Assembly: GCF_014202635.1 (NCBI RefSeq)
Contig: NZ_JACHHD010000003.1
Span: forward strand, 62,001 to 126,000
DNA: 64,000 nucleotides
Direction: 5' to 3'
DNA from: Faecalicoccus acidiformans
GTDB lineage: Bacteria > Bacillota_I > Bacilli_A > Erysipelotrichales > Erysipelotrichaceae
In this document: in pieces, positions 8,068 through 15,915 of the stretch
How the letters are laid out: every line of letters starts with the position of its first letter
Position numbering within the stretch: position 1 is the stretch's first letter
Translations under genes and position numbers: made by a program
The notes under the pieces: model-generated
What the model was told of the DNA's origin: nothing
Databases searched by the model: none
Seen by the model: only the letters and a program-made list of their open reading frames with translations

Positions 8068-8879
8068 TTTATCCCTCCTGTCAGCCGGGCCCAGAATCCT
8101 TTCTTTTGGATCGGTATGAGCCGCTGATCAAATTTCTTTTTCAACACTTTTTTCTTCTCCTTGGCATCCAAGGCATTCAGCTCATTGACATAAGCTTCGT
8201 ATTCATCGCAGACTTCCTGGATCGGACCGATCCTTTGCAGCTTGCCTCCTTCGATCCATAATCCGGTCTGACAAAACTTGCGGACTTGCGACATGGAATG
8301 CGATACAAAGAAAATCGTCTTGTTTTGATCATCACGTAATTTCATCATATGATCCATACATTTTTTCGCAAATCCTTTATCTCCTACCGATAAGGCCTCA
8401 TCAACAATAAAGATGTCCGGATCCAAAGCCAGCGAGATCGAAAAGCCCAAACGCGATTTCATTCCGCTGGAATACTTTTTGACCGGTTGATATAAGAAAT
8501 CTCCCAGTTCCGCAAAATCAATCACACTTTGCGTGATTTGTTCGATTTCTTTCTTCTTTAATCCCAGCAAAGCGCCCTTAACTTTGATATTTTCTTCCCC
8601 GGTAAGCTGCGGATTCAAACCGGTATTGATCGCAATCAACGCCTGTTCTCCCCGGATATCTAAAGATCCTTCATCAATATCGCTAATTCCAGCCAAGATC
8701 AAAGACAAAGTCGATTTTCCCGATCCGTTGGTTCCCAAAATACCGACGACATCCCCCTGGTTGATTTGAAAAGACAGATCCTGCAGCGCATAAAACTGTT
8801 TTGTCGCGTGCGAACCATCTTTATTTTTTAACTGGTAGATCTTCGATACATGATCTACTTTCACTGCGTATTCCGTCAT
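8064..8879 (-). CDS. tagH: Teichoic acid export ABC transporter ATP-binding protein
   Basis: 271-residue ABC ATPase of the polysaccharide/teichoic-acid exporter subgroup. Walker A GTNGSGKS is near residue 49. The ABC signature is KYSSGMKSRLGFS, Walker B is DIFIVDEALSVGD, and the switch His is in FFVSHSMSQV. The KSRLGFS signature is typical of O-antigen/teichoic-acid exporters. It pairs with the TagG-like permease immediately upstream and flips lipid-linked polymer outward. It lacks the long extracellular C-terminal extension of Bacillus subtilis TagH, and a short basic tail follows the nucleotide-binding domain instead. Confidence 0.93.
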   Translation of the reverse strand: MTEYAVKVDHVSKIYQLKNKDGSHATKQFYALQDLSFQINQGDVVGILGTNGSGKSTLSLILAGISDIDEGSLDIRGEQALIAINTGLNPQLTGEENIKVKGALLGLKKKEIEQITQSVIDFAELGDFLYQPVKKYSSGMKSRLGFSISLALDPDIFIVDEALSVGDKGFAKKCMDHMMKLRDDQNKTIFFVSHSMSQVRKFCQTGLWIEGGKLQRIGPIQEVCDEYEAYVNELNALDAKEKKKVLKKKFDQRLIPIQKKGFWARLTGGIK

Positions 8880-8889
8880 AGTTTCCCCT

Positions 8890-9720
8890 CTAGATCAGAT
8901 CGATGAATTTCTTCTTGAATTTAAACATCAAAGCACAGCCGATCGCAAACAAGATCAATACGACGCCCCAAAAATACAAAGTTAAAAGGGGATGATCAAA
9001 GACGCTCTGCCCATAGAAGATCGCATCGCGATAGCCTTGTATGATATAGTAAACCGGATTGAGTTTCATGATGGAATTCAAAATATGGGCAAAGGGCACG
9101 CTCGACGAAAAAGAGCATTCCCAGATCACCGGCGAAAAATACATGAACATTCGAATCAGACTGGTCACCAGTTTCTTGATATCGCGCCACAACATCGTTA
9201 ACACCGAAAGGATCAAAGATACGCTTTCAGAAAAGGCGAAAGCACAAAACATATAATACAAGATCCACAGCCAATTTATATTCGGCGTATACCCGCAAAG
9301 AAACAAGGTGACGAACATGATCACCAACATACAGCCGTGATTGAACAATTCTTTACAGACAATCGTAGCCGGCAAAACCGAAACAGGAAACTTCATCTTC
9401 GTGATCACGCCGGTCTTGGAAAAGATCGCACTGCATCCTTTTTGAATACAAGGCTGAATGAACCACCAGATCGCATATCCCACCACCAGCCAGGGAAGAT
9501 AAGGAACAGAGATCCCTTTGACTTCGATCGGTTTACGATCCCAAGCCACCCCAAAGATCAGCCAGTAAGTAAAAACCTGGATCGCCGGGGATGCGAAATT
9601 CCAAAAGATCCCGAATTTTGAATCCCGCATGTCCGCCAGCAATTCATATTTGGAGATCGAGTAGATCCGAAACAGATTGGACAAGTTTTCACGAATCACA
9701 TACTGTATACTTTTAAACAT
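8890..9720 (-). CDS. tagG: Teichoic acid export ABC transporter permease
   Basis: 276-residue ABC-2 type permease with about six predicted membrane segments, for example VFTYWLIFGVAW, PYLPWLVVGYAIWWF, GCMLVIMFVTLFLCGYTP and a C-terminal VVLILFAIGCALMFKF. The N-terminal amphipathic segment YELLADMRDSKFGIFW is typical of the O-antigen/teichoic-acid export permeases. It forms the exporter with TagH. First gene of the six-gene operon (permease, ATPase, tagD, three transferases), expressed from the promoter at 9739-9767. Ribosome binding site GAGGA. Confidence 0.93.
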   Translation of the reverse strand: MFKSIQYVIRENLSNLFRIYSISKYELLADMRDSKFGIFWNFASPAIQVFTYWLIFGVAWDRKPIEVKGISVPYLPWLVVGYAIWWFIQPCIQKGCSAIFSKTGVITKMKFPVSVLPATIVCKELFNHGCMLVIMFVTLFLCGYTPNINWLWILYYMFCAFAFSESVSLILSVLTMLWRDIKKLVTSLIRMFMYFSPVIWECSFSSSVPFAHILNSIMKLNPVYYIIQGYRDAIFYGQSVFDHPLLTLYFWGVVLILFAIGCALMFKFKKKFIDLI

Positions 9721-9738
9721 AGATTTTCCTCGTTTTTC

Positions 9739-9767
9739 ATTGTATTCTATATCAAAAATTAAGTAAA
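9739..9767 (-). promoter_or_regulatory. Candidate promoter of the teichoic-acid operon
   Basis: Minus strand TTTACT (9762-9767) and TACAAT (9739-9744) are spaced 17 bp. The -35 directly abuts the preceding terminator hairpin, leaving little room for an upstream operator. Confidence 0.6.
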
Positions 9768-9788
9768 GGGCCTGCCGCTGGCAGACCC
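9768..9788 (-). terminator. Terminator downstream of rpoE
   Basis: Minus strand GGGTCTGCC-AGC-GGCAGGCCC, a 9-bp GC-rich stem with a 3-nt loop, followed by a mixed T-rich tract (CTTTACTTAATTTTT) rather than a clean T-run. It should stop rpoE transcripts, perhaps incompletely. Confidence 0.7.
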
Positions 9789-9844
9789 CGGTTGCGCATC
9801 CTATCTCCTTTCCGATCTAAGAATAGAACGCAAAGATAACGAAA

Positions 9845-10180
9845 TCATGACTCTTCTTCGTCAGATACTTCTTTAGTTTCTTCTTCTGGATCCAACAGCT
9901 CTTCGCTCTCGTCTCCATCCTCATCGATTGCGATCGAATCGGTATCCATCACACTTTCCGAATAGGTATGACGGCTTCTCAGATCCCAGCTGTTTCCGGG
10001 CATCGAGAAGAAACGCCCGTCAATAGACAGATCGGTATAAAACTGCGCAATATTGTCATCAAACTGACTTTCATTGAACCCCATCGCATGAGATACGCGT
10101 GTCCAGAGTTCAATAAACGGCATTGCGTCATTGCCTTCTTTTAAAAACTCATAGGCAACATCGGTCATTGACTGTTTCAT
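9845..10180 (-). CDS. rpoE: DNA-directed RNA polymerase delta subunit
   Basis: 111 residues. The first 75 or so form the HARE-HTH winged-helix domain (SMTDVAYEFLKEGNDAMPF, then FYTDLSIDGRFFSMPGNSW). The tail is almost entirely Asp/Glu (DEDGDESEELLDPEEETK and beyond), the unstructured acidic region that displaces nucleic acid from RNA polymerase. Delta is a Bacillota-specific subunit that increases recycling and sensitivity to initiating NTPs. The ATG at 10180 is chosen because AAAGGAGAT lies at proper distance; upstream in-frame codons overlap the argS coding end. Confidence 0.93.
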   Translation of the reverse strand: MKQSMTDVAYEFLKEGNDAMPFIELWTRVSHAMGFNESQFDDNIAQFYTDLSIDGRFFSMPGNSWDLRSRHTYSESVMDTDSIAIDEDGDESEELLDPEEETKEVSDEEES

Positions 10181-10205
10181 AAAACTTAAATCTCCTTTAA
10201 AACTC

Positions 10206-11840
10206 TTACATCGATTCAACGGCTTCTACGCCAATACAATCTAAAGCATTCGCCAAGACGATCTGTGTCGCTTTCACAAGCGCTAAACGCTGGCCGGACA
10301 GATCCGGATCCTGCGGATCGATCACCTTGCAGGCGTTATAGAAACTGTGAAAACGCCCGGCAAGATCTTGAATGTAATGACAGACTTTGTGAACTTGTCT
10401 TGTGCGTGCACTTTCGATGATCACTTTATTGAATTCCTGCAGTCCCTTCATCAGCTCGATCTCTTTTTCATGATTTAAACGATCAAAGTGGCCGGCAATT
10501 GCCAAATCTTTCGCCTGTTTCTGGATCGAACACATACGAGCATGAGCATATTGAGCATAATAGACAGGATTTTCATTGGATTTCTTTTTAGCGAGTTCGA
10601 CATCAAAGTCCAAATGCGAATCCAAAGCCCGCTGTACAAAGAAATACCGTGCAGCATCCACGCCAACACTTTCGACCAATTCCGAGATCGTCGTCGCATT
10701 GCCCAAACGTTTGGACATTTTGACTTCTTCTCCGTTAGAGACCAATCGAACCATCTGAATGATATCCACTTCCAGCTTGTTTGGATCGTTGCCCAATGCC
10801 TGCATACTGGCTTTTAGACGAGGAATATATCCATGATGATCGGCTCCAAAGAAATCGACCAACTGATCAAAACCGCGCTGATATTTATCGTTGTGATAAG
10901 CGATATCCGGAACCAGATATGTATACGATCCGTCACTTTTTTGAAGTACGCGGTCTTTATCATCTCCAAATTTTGTTGTGGCAAACCACAAAGCACCTTC
11001 ATTTTGATACGTATAACCTTCTTTTTCCAGGATCTGTAAAGCTTCTTCCACTTTACCGGCATCCCGGATGGCCTGCTCGCTGGACCAGACATCAAATTCG
11101 ACACGATATTCATGAAGATCTTCTTTGATCTTATCAAGTTCAAAGGCAATCCCTTCTTTACGGAAGAATGCCAGATTTTCCGGTGTCGGTTCCAAATATT
11201 CATTCGGGTATTGTTGAGCAAGCTCAAATCCTTTTTGGCGAACATCTTCTCCCAAATATCCATCTTGTCCGATTTCGGTCTCTATGCCATGAGCCTGACG
11301 ATAACGGGCATTCAATGATAAGGCCAGATTGGTAATCTGATTGCCGGCATCGTTGACATAATACTCTCTTGTCACATCATAACCGGCTTTTTTTAAGATG
11401 CGGGCACAGCTGTCACCCCAGGCTGCTCCGCGGGCATGTCCTAAATGCAAAGAGCCTGTCGGATTGGCGCTGACATATTCCAGATCGACTTTGATTCCGT
11501 TTGAAGGCTGAGTTCCAAACTTTTCTTTTTTCTCTAATACTTCTTCAATGACTTTCGTATATCGTTTGCTTGATAGAGTAAAGTTGATGAATCCAGGTCC
11601 TGCGATCTCTACCGAAGAAACATCTTCCTGTTCAAAATTTTCCAAGATTTTTTCAGCAATCTGACGCGGATTTTGTTTTAGGATCCTTGTCAACTGCATG
11701 GCGGCATTCGTTGAATAGTCTCCATGCCCTTTTTGTTTTGGTGTTTCGATCACGATCTGATCCAAATCTCTCTGGATCCCAAAAGCCTTTTCAATGCTTG
11801 AGGCAATGGCCTGTTTCAATTCAATTTCAATGGAATGCAT
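10206..11840 (-). CDS. argS: Arginyl-tRNA synthetase
   Basis: 544-residue class I synthetase charging tRNA-Arg. The N-terminal additional domain is followed by the HIGH-type motif HLGHARGAAWGD near residue 130 and the KMSKS-type motif VKMSKRLGNATT near residue 370. The C-terminal DALR anticodon-binding domain contains YAQYAHARMCSI. Length is normal for the family. Its start overlaps the end of the ywiB-like gene by 14 nt, so the two are translationally coupled. The ywiB-argS-rpoE neighbourhood is also found in other Bacillota. Confidence 0.96.
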   Translation of the reverse strand: MHSIEIELKQAIASSIEKAFGIQRDLDQIVIETPKQKGHGDYSTNAAMQLTRILKQNPRQIAEKILENFEQEDVSSVEIAGPGFINFTLSSKRYTKVIEEVLEKKEKFGTQPSNGIKVDLEYVSANPTGSLHLGHARGAAWGDSCARILKKAGYDVTREYYVNDAGNQITNLALSLNARYRQAHGIETEIGQDGYLGEDVRQKGFELAQQYPNEYLEPTPENLAFFRKEGIAFELDKIKEDLHEYRVEFDVWSSEQAIRDAGKVEEALQILEKEGYTYQNEGALWFATTKFGDDKDRVLQKSDGSYTYLVPDIAYHNDKYQRGFDQLVDFFGADHHGYIPRLKASMQALGNDPNKLEVDIIQMVRLVSNGEEVKMSKRLGNATTISELVESVGVDAARYFFVQRALDSHLDFDVELAKKKSNENPVYYAQYAHARMCSIQKQAKDLAIAGHFDRLNHEKEIELMKGLQEFNKVIIESARTRQVHKVCHYIQDLAGRFHSFYNACKVIDPQDPDLSGQRLALVKATQIVLANALDCIGVEAVESM

Positions 11841-12192
11841 AGTTGGCCCCCTTTATTTCTAGACGAAAATGAAAGTGTTCGATCTGTTCTTCCATTTTCA
11901 ATGTATATTGCACTTCGATAGAACGTTCATTTATTGTATATAGACTCGTCTCACAATGCAAGCGGATTTCTCCATACTCGGTTTGAATCTTTGCCTGCGT
12001 CGGTTTCCCTTGTTGACAGATCAGATGGACATGGACTTCTCCTTGACTATCGATGATCAATATATCTTCATAGACTTTCCATACATACTGGCCAAATTCC
12101 CAATGAACACCCTTAGGCCGGTCAATGGAATTGGCATTTCCAGAAAAGATGACTTGATCGTTTTGAAGATCCAACAGACGAATTTGAACCAT
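11827..12192 (-). CDS. ywiB: DUF1934 (YwiB-type) beta-barrel protein
   Basis: 121 residues of the DUF1934 family, predicted to be a small calycin-like beta-barrel; the function is unknown. Recognised by all-beta character, length and position just upstream of argS, as in Bacillus subtilis. Sequence landmarks are GVHWEFGQYVWKVYED in the N-terminal half and IQTEYGEIRLHCET in the middle. No membrane segment or signal peptide. No Shine-Dalgarno is seen before the ATG, and a TGATATATT element ends 9 nt upstream, so a very short leader is possible. Confidence 0.75.
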   Translation of the reverse strand: MVQIRLLDLQNDQVIFSGNANSIDRPKGVHWEFGQYVWKVYEDILIIDSQGEVHVHLICQQGKPTQAKIQTEYGEIRLHCETSLYTINERSIEVQYTLKMEEQIEHFHFRLEIKGANYAFH

Positions 12193-12201
12193 AGCGCAGA
12201 A

Positions 12202-12210
12202 AATATATCA
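12202..12210 (-). promoter_or_regulatory. Possible extended -10 promoter of ywiB-argS-rpoE
   Basis: Minus strand TGATATATT, an extended -10-like element 9 nt from the ywiB ATG. No clear -35 is visible. Weaker evidence than at rsmG or mutS. Confidence 0.4.
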
Positions 12211-12242
12211 TAAAAATACAAAAATGCAAAGAAAAAGAAAAA

Positions 12243-12265
12243 GACGAAAGAACTTGTCTTTCGCC
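12243..12265 (-). terminator. Terminator of the yitT-type gene
   Basis: Minus strand GGCGAAAGA-CAAGT-TCTTTCGTC (one G-T pair) followed by TTTTTCTTTTT. It separates the YitT-family gene from the ywiB promoter. Confidence 0.9.
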
Positions 12266-12273
12266 TAATCGTT

Positions 12274-13155
12274 CTAATCCAGCGGTTTTTGATAAAAACG
12301 TCCGTAAAAATTAGCCGTATGATATGTATTGATGATCACATTCGGATCGGTCTTGCGAATATGATAAATCACATCTTGTACTTCGTATGTGCTGACGACT
12401 GCCTTGCAGACGAAGATCTTGCTGTGGCTGTAACCGCCATATCCTTCAAAGATACTCATGCCGTGATGACAAGTTTCCATAAACGTCTCAATAATCGGTT
12501 CGGGATCTTTGGTCATGATCTCCAATGTGATCTGTTTATATCGCTGATAAAGACTGGAGACAGCTTTGGTGGATAAGAACTGGAATACAATGGAATATCC
12601 GGCATAGACCCAGCCAAAAATCGCTCCGAAGATGATCAACATGATGCAGTTGCAAGCAAAAATATAATCCCATATTCCTTTATGGATCTTATTGGATACA
12701 TATTGCGCAATAAAGTCTGTTCCCCCGGTAGATCCTCCGGCACGCAAAGCCATCGCTATCGAGAATCCCCAGAGCAATCCCCCAAACAGAACATTCAAAG
12801 TCTGATCATCAAAGAAGGGTTCAAAATGTAAGATTTCCAAGAAAAGAGAAACAAGGCCAAACTGCAGACAGCTCAAAAACGTAAACCGCTTCGAGAGCTG
12901 TTTATAGCACAAGATCGCGGCCGGCAGATTCAAAAGAATGATCCCTACCGAGACGGGAAAATCAAATCCCACTAACGCTGTGATGCGGCTGATCAAAATC
13001 GAGATTCCTGTAAATCCCCCAGACAACAAATTACATGGATCCATAAAGACCTGCATGATATACGATTGGATCAAAGCACTGGCGATGATCAGGATTACAG
13101 AAATCACAAGATGAATTTTCTGGTTTTTTTCGAGTTCATGAATCTGTCGTATCAT
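12274..13155 (-). CDS. YitT family membrane protein (DUF161 / DUF2179)
   Basis: 293 residues. Five or so membrane segments fill residues 15-180 (for example IHLVISVILIIASALIQSYI and VSVGIILLNLPAAILCY), and the middle has the family's ALRAGGSTGGTDFIAQYV motif. A soluble C-terminal DUF2179 domain follows (ITLEIMTKDPEPIIETF through VIINTYHTANFYGRFYQKPLD). Function in general unknown; relatives are YitT and YpjC. The ATG follows GGAG at good spacing. It is a single-gene unit with its own terminator. Confidence 0.9.
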   Translation of the reverse strand: MIRQIHELEKNQKIHLVISVILIIASALIQSYIMQVFMDPCNLLSGGFTGISILISRITALVGFDFPVSVGIILLNLPAAILCYKQLSKRFTFLSCLQFGLVSLFLEILHFEPFFDDQTLNVLFGGLLWGFSIAMALRAGGSTGGTDFIAQYVSNKIHKGIWDYIFACNCIMLIIFGAIFGWVYAGYSIVFQFLSTKAVSSLYQRYKQITLEIMTKDPEPIIETFMETCHHGMSIFEGYGGYSHSKIFVCKAVVSTYEVQDVIYHIRKTDPNVIINTYHTANFYGRFYQKPLD

Positions 13156-13246
13156 AATCGTTCTCCAAATCCTTTATTAGACTAGCCTTTTTGATTCTAA
13201 AATTCAACTATATGTTCACAATTTTAAGATATTTTTCTAGTTTTGT

Positions 13247-14071
13247 TTACAATTGAAAATCATTTGTCATCAACGTTTGTATTTCACGCCCCACCAGATC
13301 TTCTTCGTTCGTATAGGAAGAGACGATCATGGCTTTTTCTTTCGCCTTCCCTGTTCCGTTGCGAGCACAGATACTGACTCCAGCTCTTTCAAAAACTTCC
13401 AGATCATTATCCGCATCTCCAAACGCAAGACAAGAAGACAGCGGCAAGCCGAGAACTTCCGCCACATATTCTAAAGTCGCTCCCTTATGGATTCTGTGAT
13501 CCATCCATTCAAACATACAATCATCCGTTTGAATGCCCCGACAATCCGGCAATGATAACATTTTGGCTCTTTGAACAAGCATATCCATCTTTTCAGGATC
13601 ACAATAGATCATCAGTTTTAAGATGGGATGACTTTGGCAATACGCAAAGAAGTCTACGACTTCTTCGTTTTCTTTGCATCGATGCGTATAAGCCAGAGAT
13701 TGCGGTGTCGAACGATTGACATACCGTGTCGTATTTTCTAGCACTTGAAAACAGATGTCCAAATCTTGATGATGATCTATGATCGTTTGAATTGTTTTTT
13801 GTTCTAAAGGATGAAAAACTTGAAGCTTCTTTGTGGAAAGATCCAAAAAAGAACCGCCGTTCATCCCGATGATAAAAGAGACATAAGAATCGAGTTCCAT
13901 CTTCCGCAAGCGTTCTGCCACTTGTTTTACCGGTCGTCCGGTCACGATTCCAAATGGAATTTTATAACAGGAAAGAGCTTTGATTTTTTCTTGATTGAAT
14001 CTGGAAATATTTTTTTGATCGTTAAATAAAGTGCCGTCCAAATCGCTGATGATCCATTGTATCTTTTTCAT
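13247..14071 (-). CDS. Cof-type HAD superfamily phosphatase
   Basis: 274-residue haloacid dehalogenase-like hydrolase of the Cof/IIB group. Motif I is SDLDGTLFNDQ at the N-terminus with the nucleophile and acid/base Asp pair, motif II is FGIVTGRPV, and motif III/IV is LAFGDADNDLEVFERAG. A Cof-type alpha/beta cap lies between. Such proteins dephosphorylate sugar phosphates, FMN or pyridoxal phosphate; the substrate cannot be told from sequence. Its ATG overlaps the stop of the HD-domain gene (ATGA), so it is the last gene of the mfd-side operon. Confidence 0.9.
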   Translation of the reverse strand: MKKIQWIISDLDGTLFNDQKNISRFNQEKIKALSCYKIPFGIVTGRPVKQVAERLRKMELDSYVSFIIGMNGGSFLDLSTKKLQVFHPLEQKTIQTIIDHHQDLDICFQVLENTTRYVNRSTPQSLAYTHRCKENEEVVDFFAYCQSHPILKLMIYCDPEKMDMLVQRAKMLSLPDCRGIQTDDCMFEWMDHRIHKGATLEYVAEVLGLPLSSCLAFGDADNDLEVFERAGVSICARNGTGKAKEKAMIVSSYTNEEDLVGREIQTLMTNDFQL

Positions 14072-15276
14072 TGCAGTGCTTCCTTTGCGAAATAAAATCT
14101 CTTTTTTGTCGTGTTGGGCATTTTTAATAATGCTTTAACAATTTCTGAACAAGAAGATAAAGGTTCCAGTTTGGATTTCGAATTCAATATCCATATCGTT
14201 GTGTTTTCATCGGATTCCTGATAAGGAAGATATGCCTTGGATTGCGATATTTCTTCAATTGTATAGATTGCCGGATCCAGCCCGATGTCTTGCAGTTTAT
14301 CTTTGATTTTTTGTTCCTGATCCCATTCAGGATCTTCGATCCATCCAAACAGATGGCGATCCAAGATACGACATGCCAGATCTCTTAAGAGCGGATCTGA
14401 ACAACGAAGAGCTTCCTGGAACCCGACCATCAATCGATATTCATCCATCAAGATAAAATCTTCATTGGACAATCTCTTTTGTTTCAAAGGTTCAAAGATC
14501 GGAATCGATACTTTTTCTTGTTTTAAATAATGCACAAAAAATATCCGTATCAGGTTTTCGTAACTCTTGGCATCCGGATGCAGATAAACTTGCCAGTACA
14601 TATGATATCTTGCCATGATGTAGTCTTCGATCGAATGCATGCCGCTTTCTTTTACACAGAGTTTGCCTTCATGGACACGAAGGGTCCGCAACACTCTCTC
14701 TAAGTCAAACGTTCCATAGCTTGTTCCCGTCTCATAAGCATCGCGAAGCAAGAAGTCCATCCGGTCCGCATCCAGCTGCGAAGAGATGATCTGCGATAAA
14801 ATAGCCTTAGGATGCGTATGATTGATAATTCCCGCCACTCGTTTGGGAAGTTGAGAATCGACCTTGACCAAAGCTTGATGTACTTGTGTTTTTGGATCCA
14901 AGATCAAAGAAGTTGTCATCTGCTCATGCGGAATCTGGGTGATCGTTTCAAAAAAATGTGAAAATGGTCCGTGTCCAAGATCATGCAGTAAAGCGGCACA
15001 GAGAACTTCGATCTTTTCTTCTTCATTCAACGCTTGGGATAAGCTTTGAACTTCAAAAATCATTCGTCGGGTAATCTCATAAACCCCTAAACTATGGGAA
15101 AAACGGGAATGTTCCGCAGTATGATAGACTTGAAAATCGCCTCCCAGCTGATGGATGCGATGAAGCCGTTGAAACTCACGGGCATTGATGCATTCCCAGA
15201 TCACCTGATCATTCACATGGATGTATCCATGGATCGGATCTCTCAAAACTTTGGTTTCATCTGTTTTTTGAGCCAT
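14068..15276 (-). CDS. HD-domain phosphohydrolase (YwfO / dGTPase-like)
   Basis: 402 residues. The HD motif is LLHDLGHGPFSHFFE near residue 110, preceded by RLHRIHQLGGDFQVYHTAEH with further metal-binding His, and followed by SQLDADRMDFLLRDA. These match the SAMHD1/YwfO-type dNTP triphosphohydrolases. Relatives hydrolyse dNTPs, so a role in nucleotide pool control is plausible here next to a Nudix hydrolase. The ATG at 15276 is chosen because AGAAGGAG lies 5 nt upstream; the in-frame GTG at 15282 is too close. It overlaps the Nudix gene by 34 nt. Confidence 0.88.
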   Translation of the reverse strand: MAQKTDETKVLRDPIHGYIHVNDQVIWECINAREFQRLHRIHQLGGDFQVYHTAEHSRFSHSLGVYEITRRMIFEVQSLSQALNEEEKIEVLCAALLHDLGHGPFSHFFETITQIPHEQMTTSLILDPKTQVHQALVKVDSQLPKRVAGIINHTHPKAILSQIISSQLDADRMDFLLRDAYETGTSYGTFDLERVLRTLRVHEGKLCVKESGMHSIEDYIMARYHMYWQVYLHPDAKSYENLIRIFFVHYLKQEKVSIPIFEPLKQKRLSNEDFILMDEYRLMVGFQEALRCSDPLLRDLACRILDRHLFGWIEDPEWDQEQKIKDKLQDIGLDPAIYTIEEISQSKAYLPYQESDENTTIWILNSKSKLEPLSSCSEIVKALLKMPNTTKKRFYFAKEALQ

Positions 15277-15662
15277 AGCCACTCCTTCTGTAAAGTTTGG
15301 ACCAGTCCACGGTCCGCTTCAAAAAAATCATAATCATAAATATGTTCCGGCGTTGTCCAAATCAGATTGGAATGTGCCGTGCTCTTTACGGGTTTTTCTT
15401 TAGAAGAACATACAAAACACGTCAGTCTGATTTCTTTTTCATTTTGTATATCTACACTGTGATCCAAATAATATAACTGATCCAAGTCGATCTGCAGCTC
15501 TTCTCTGAACTCGCGAACCAAGGCTTCTTCTCTAGTTTCTCCAGCTTCTACTTTTCCGCCGGGAAACTCATATTTTCCTATGGAATCTCCGGTAGAACGT
15601 CTGGCGATCAAACATTTCTCATCTTGGATCAAAACACCGCAAACGACATCAATTATCTTCAT
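15243..15662 (-). CDS. Nudix hydrolase (MutT-like)
   Basis: 139 residues. A complete Nudix box reads GGKVEAGETREEALVREF and continues with the REEL acid cluster, all catalytic Glu present. Preceded by KIIDVVCGVLIQDEKCLIARR, typical of MutT/8-oxo-dGTPase-like proteins that clean the nucleotide pool; the substrate is inferred. It overlaps the rqcP-like gene by 14 nt and the HD gene by 34 nt. Confidence 0.88.
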   Translation of the reverse strand: MKIIDVVCGVLIQDEKCLIARRSTGDSIGKYEFPGGKVEAGETREEALVREFREELQIDLDQLYYLDHSVDIQNEKEIRLTCFVCSSKEKPVKSTAHSNLIWTTPEHIYDYDFFEADRGLVQTLQKEWLWLKKQMKPKF

Positions 15663-15915
15663 CCAGTTTTTCCTCTTTTACAACCTCAAATAAAGTTTGA
15701 GCATTTTGTTTTGAAACTTGTTTTTGGATATCGGTCACTTTGACTTCTAAGATGCGGTATCCAAAACGAATGCGGATATCGTCACCAATTTGAATCTCTG
15801 TACTTGGTTTGGCAATCCGATCATTGACCCAGATTCGCTGCTGCAAAGCCAATTCCTTGGCCGCTTCCCTACGTTTGAGGATCCGCGCTGTTTTTAAGAA
15901 TTTATCGAGTCGCAT
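15649..15915 (-). CDS. rqcP: S4-domain RNA-binding protein, RqcP/YabO-like
   Basis: 88 residues with an N-terminal S4 domain: MRLDKFLKTARILKRREAAK, then RIWVNDRIAKPSTEIQIGD. RqcP works with RqcH in the bacterial ribosome-associated quality control pathway, binding 50S subunits with stalled peptidyl-tRNA during alanine-tail synthesis. Position next to mfd and near pth mirrors the Bacillus mfd-yabO region, supporting the assignment over Hsp15. It overlaps the 3' end of mfd by 22 nt. Confidence 0.85.
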   Translation of the reverse strand: MRLDKFLKTARILKRREAAKELALQQRIWVNDRIAKPSTEIQIGDDIRIRFGYRILEVKVTDIQKQVSKQNAQTLFEVVKEEKLDEDN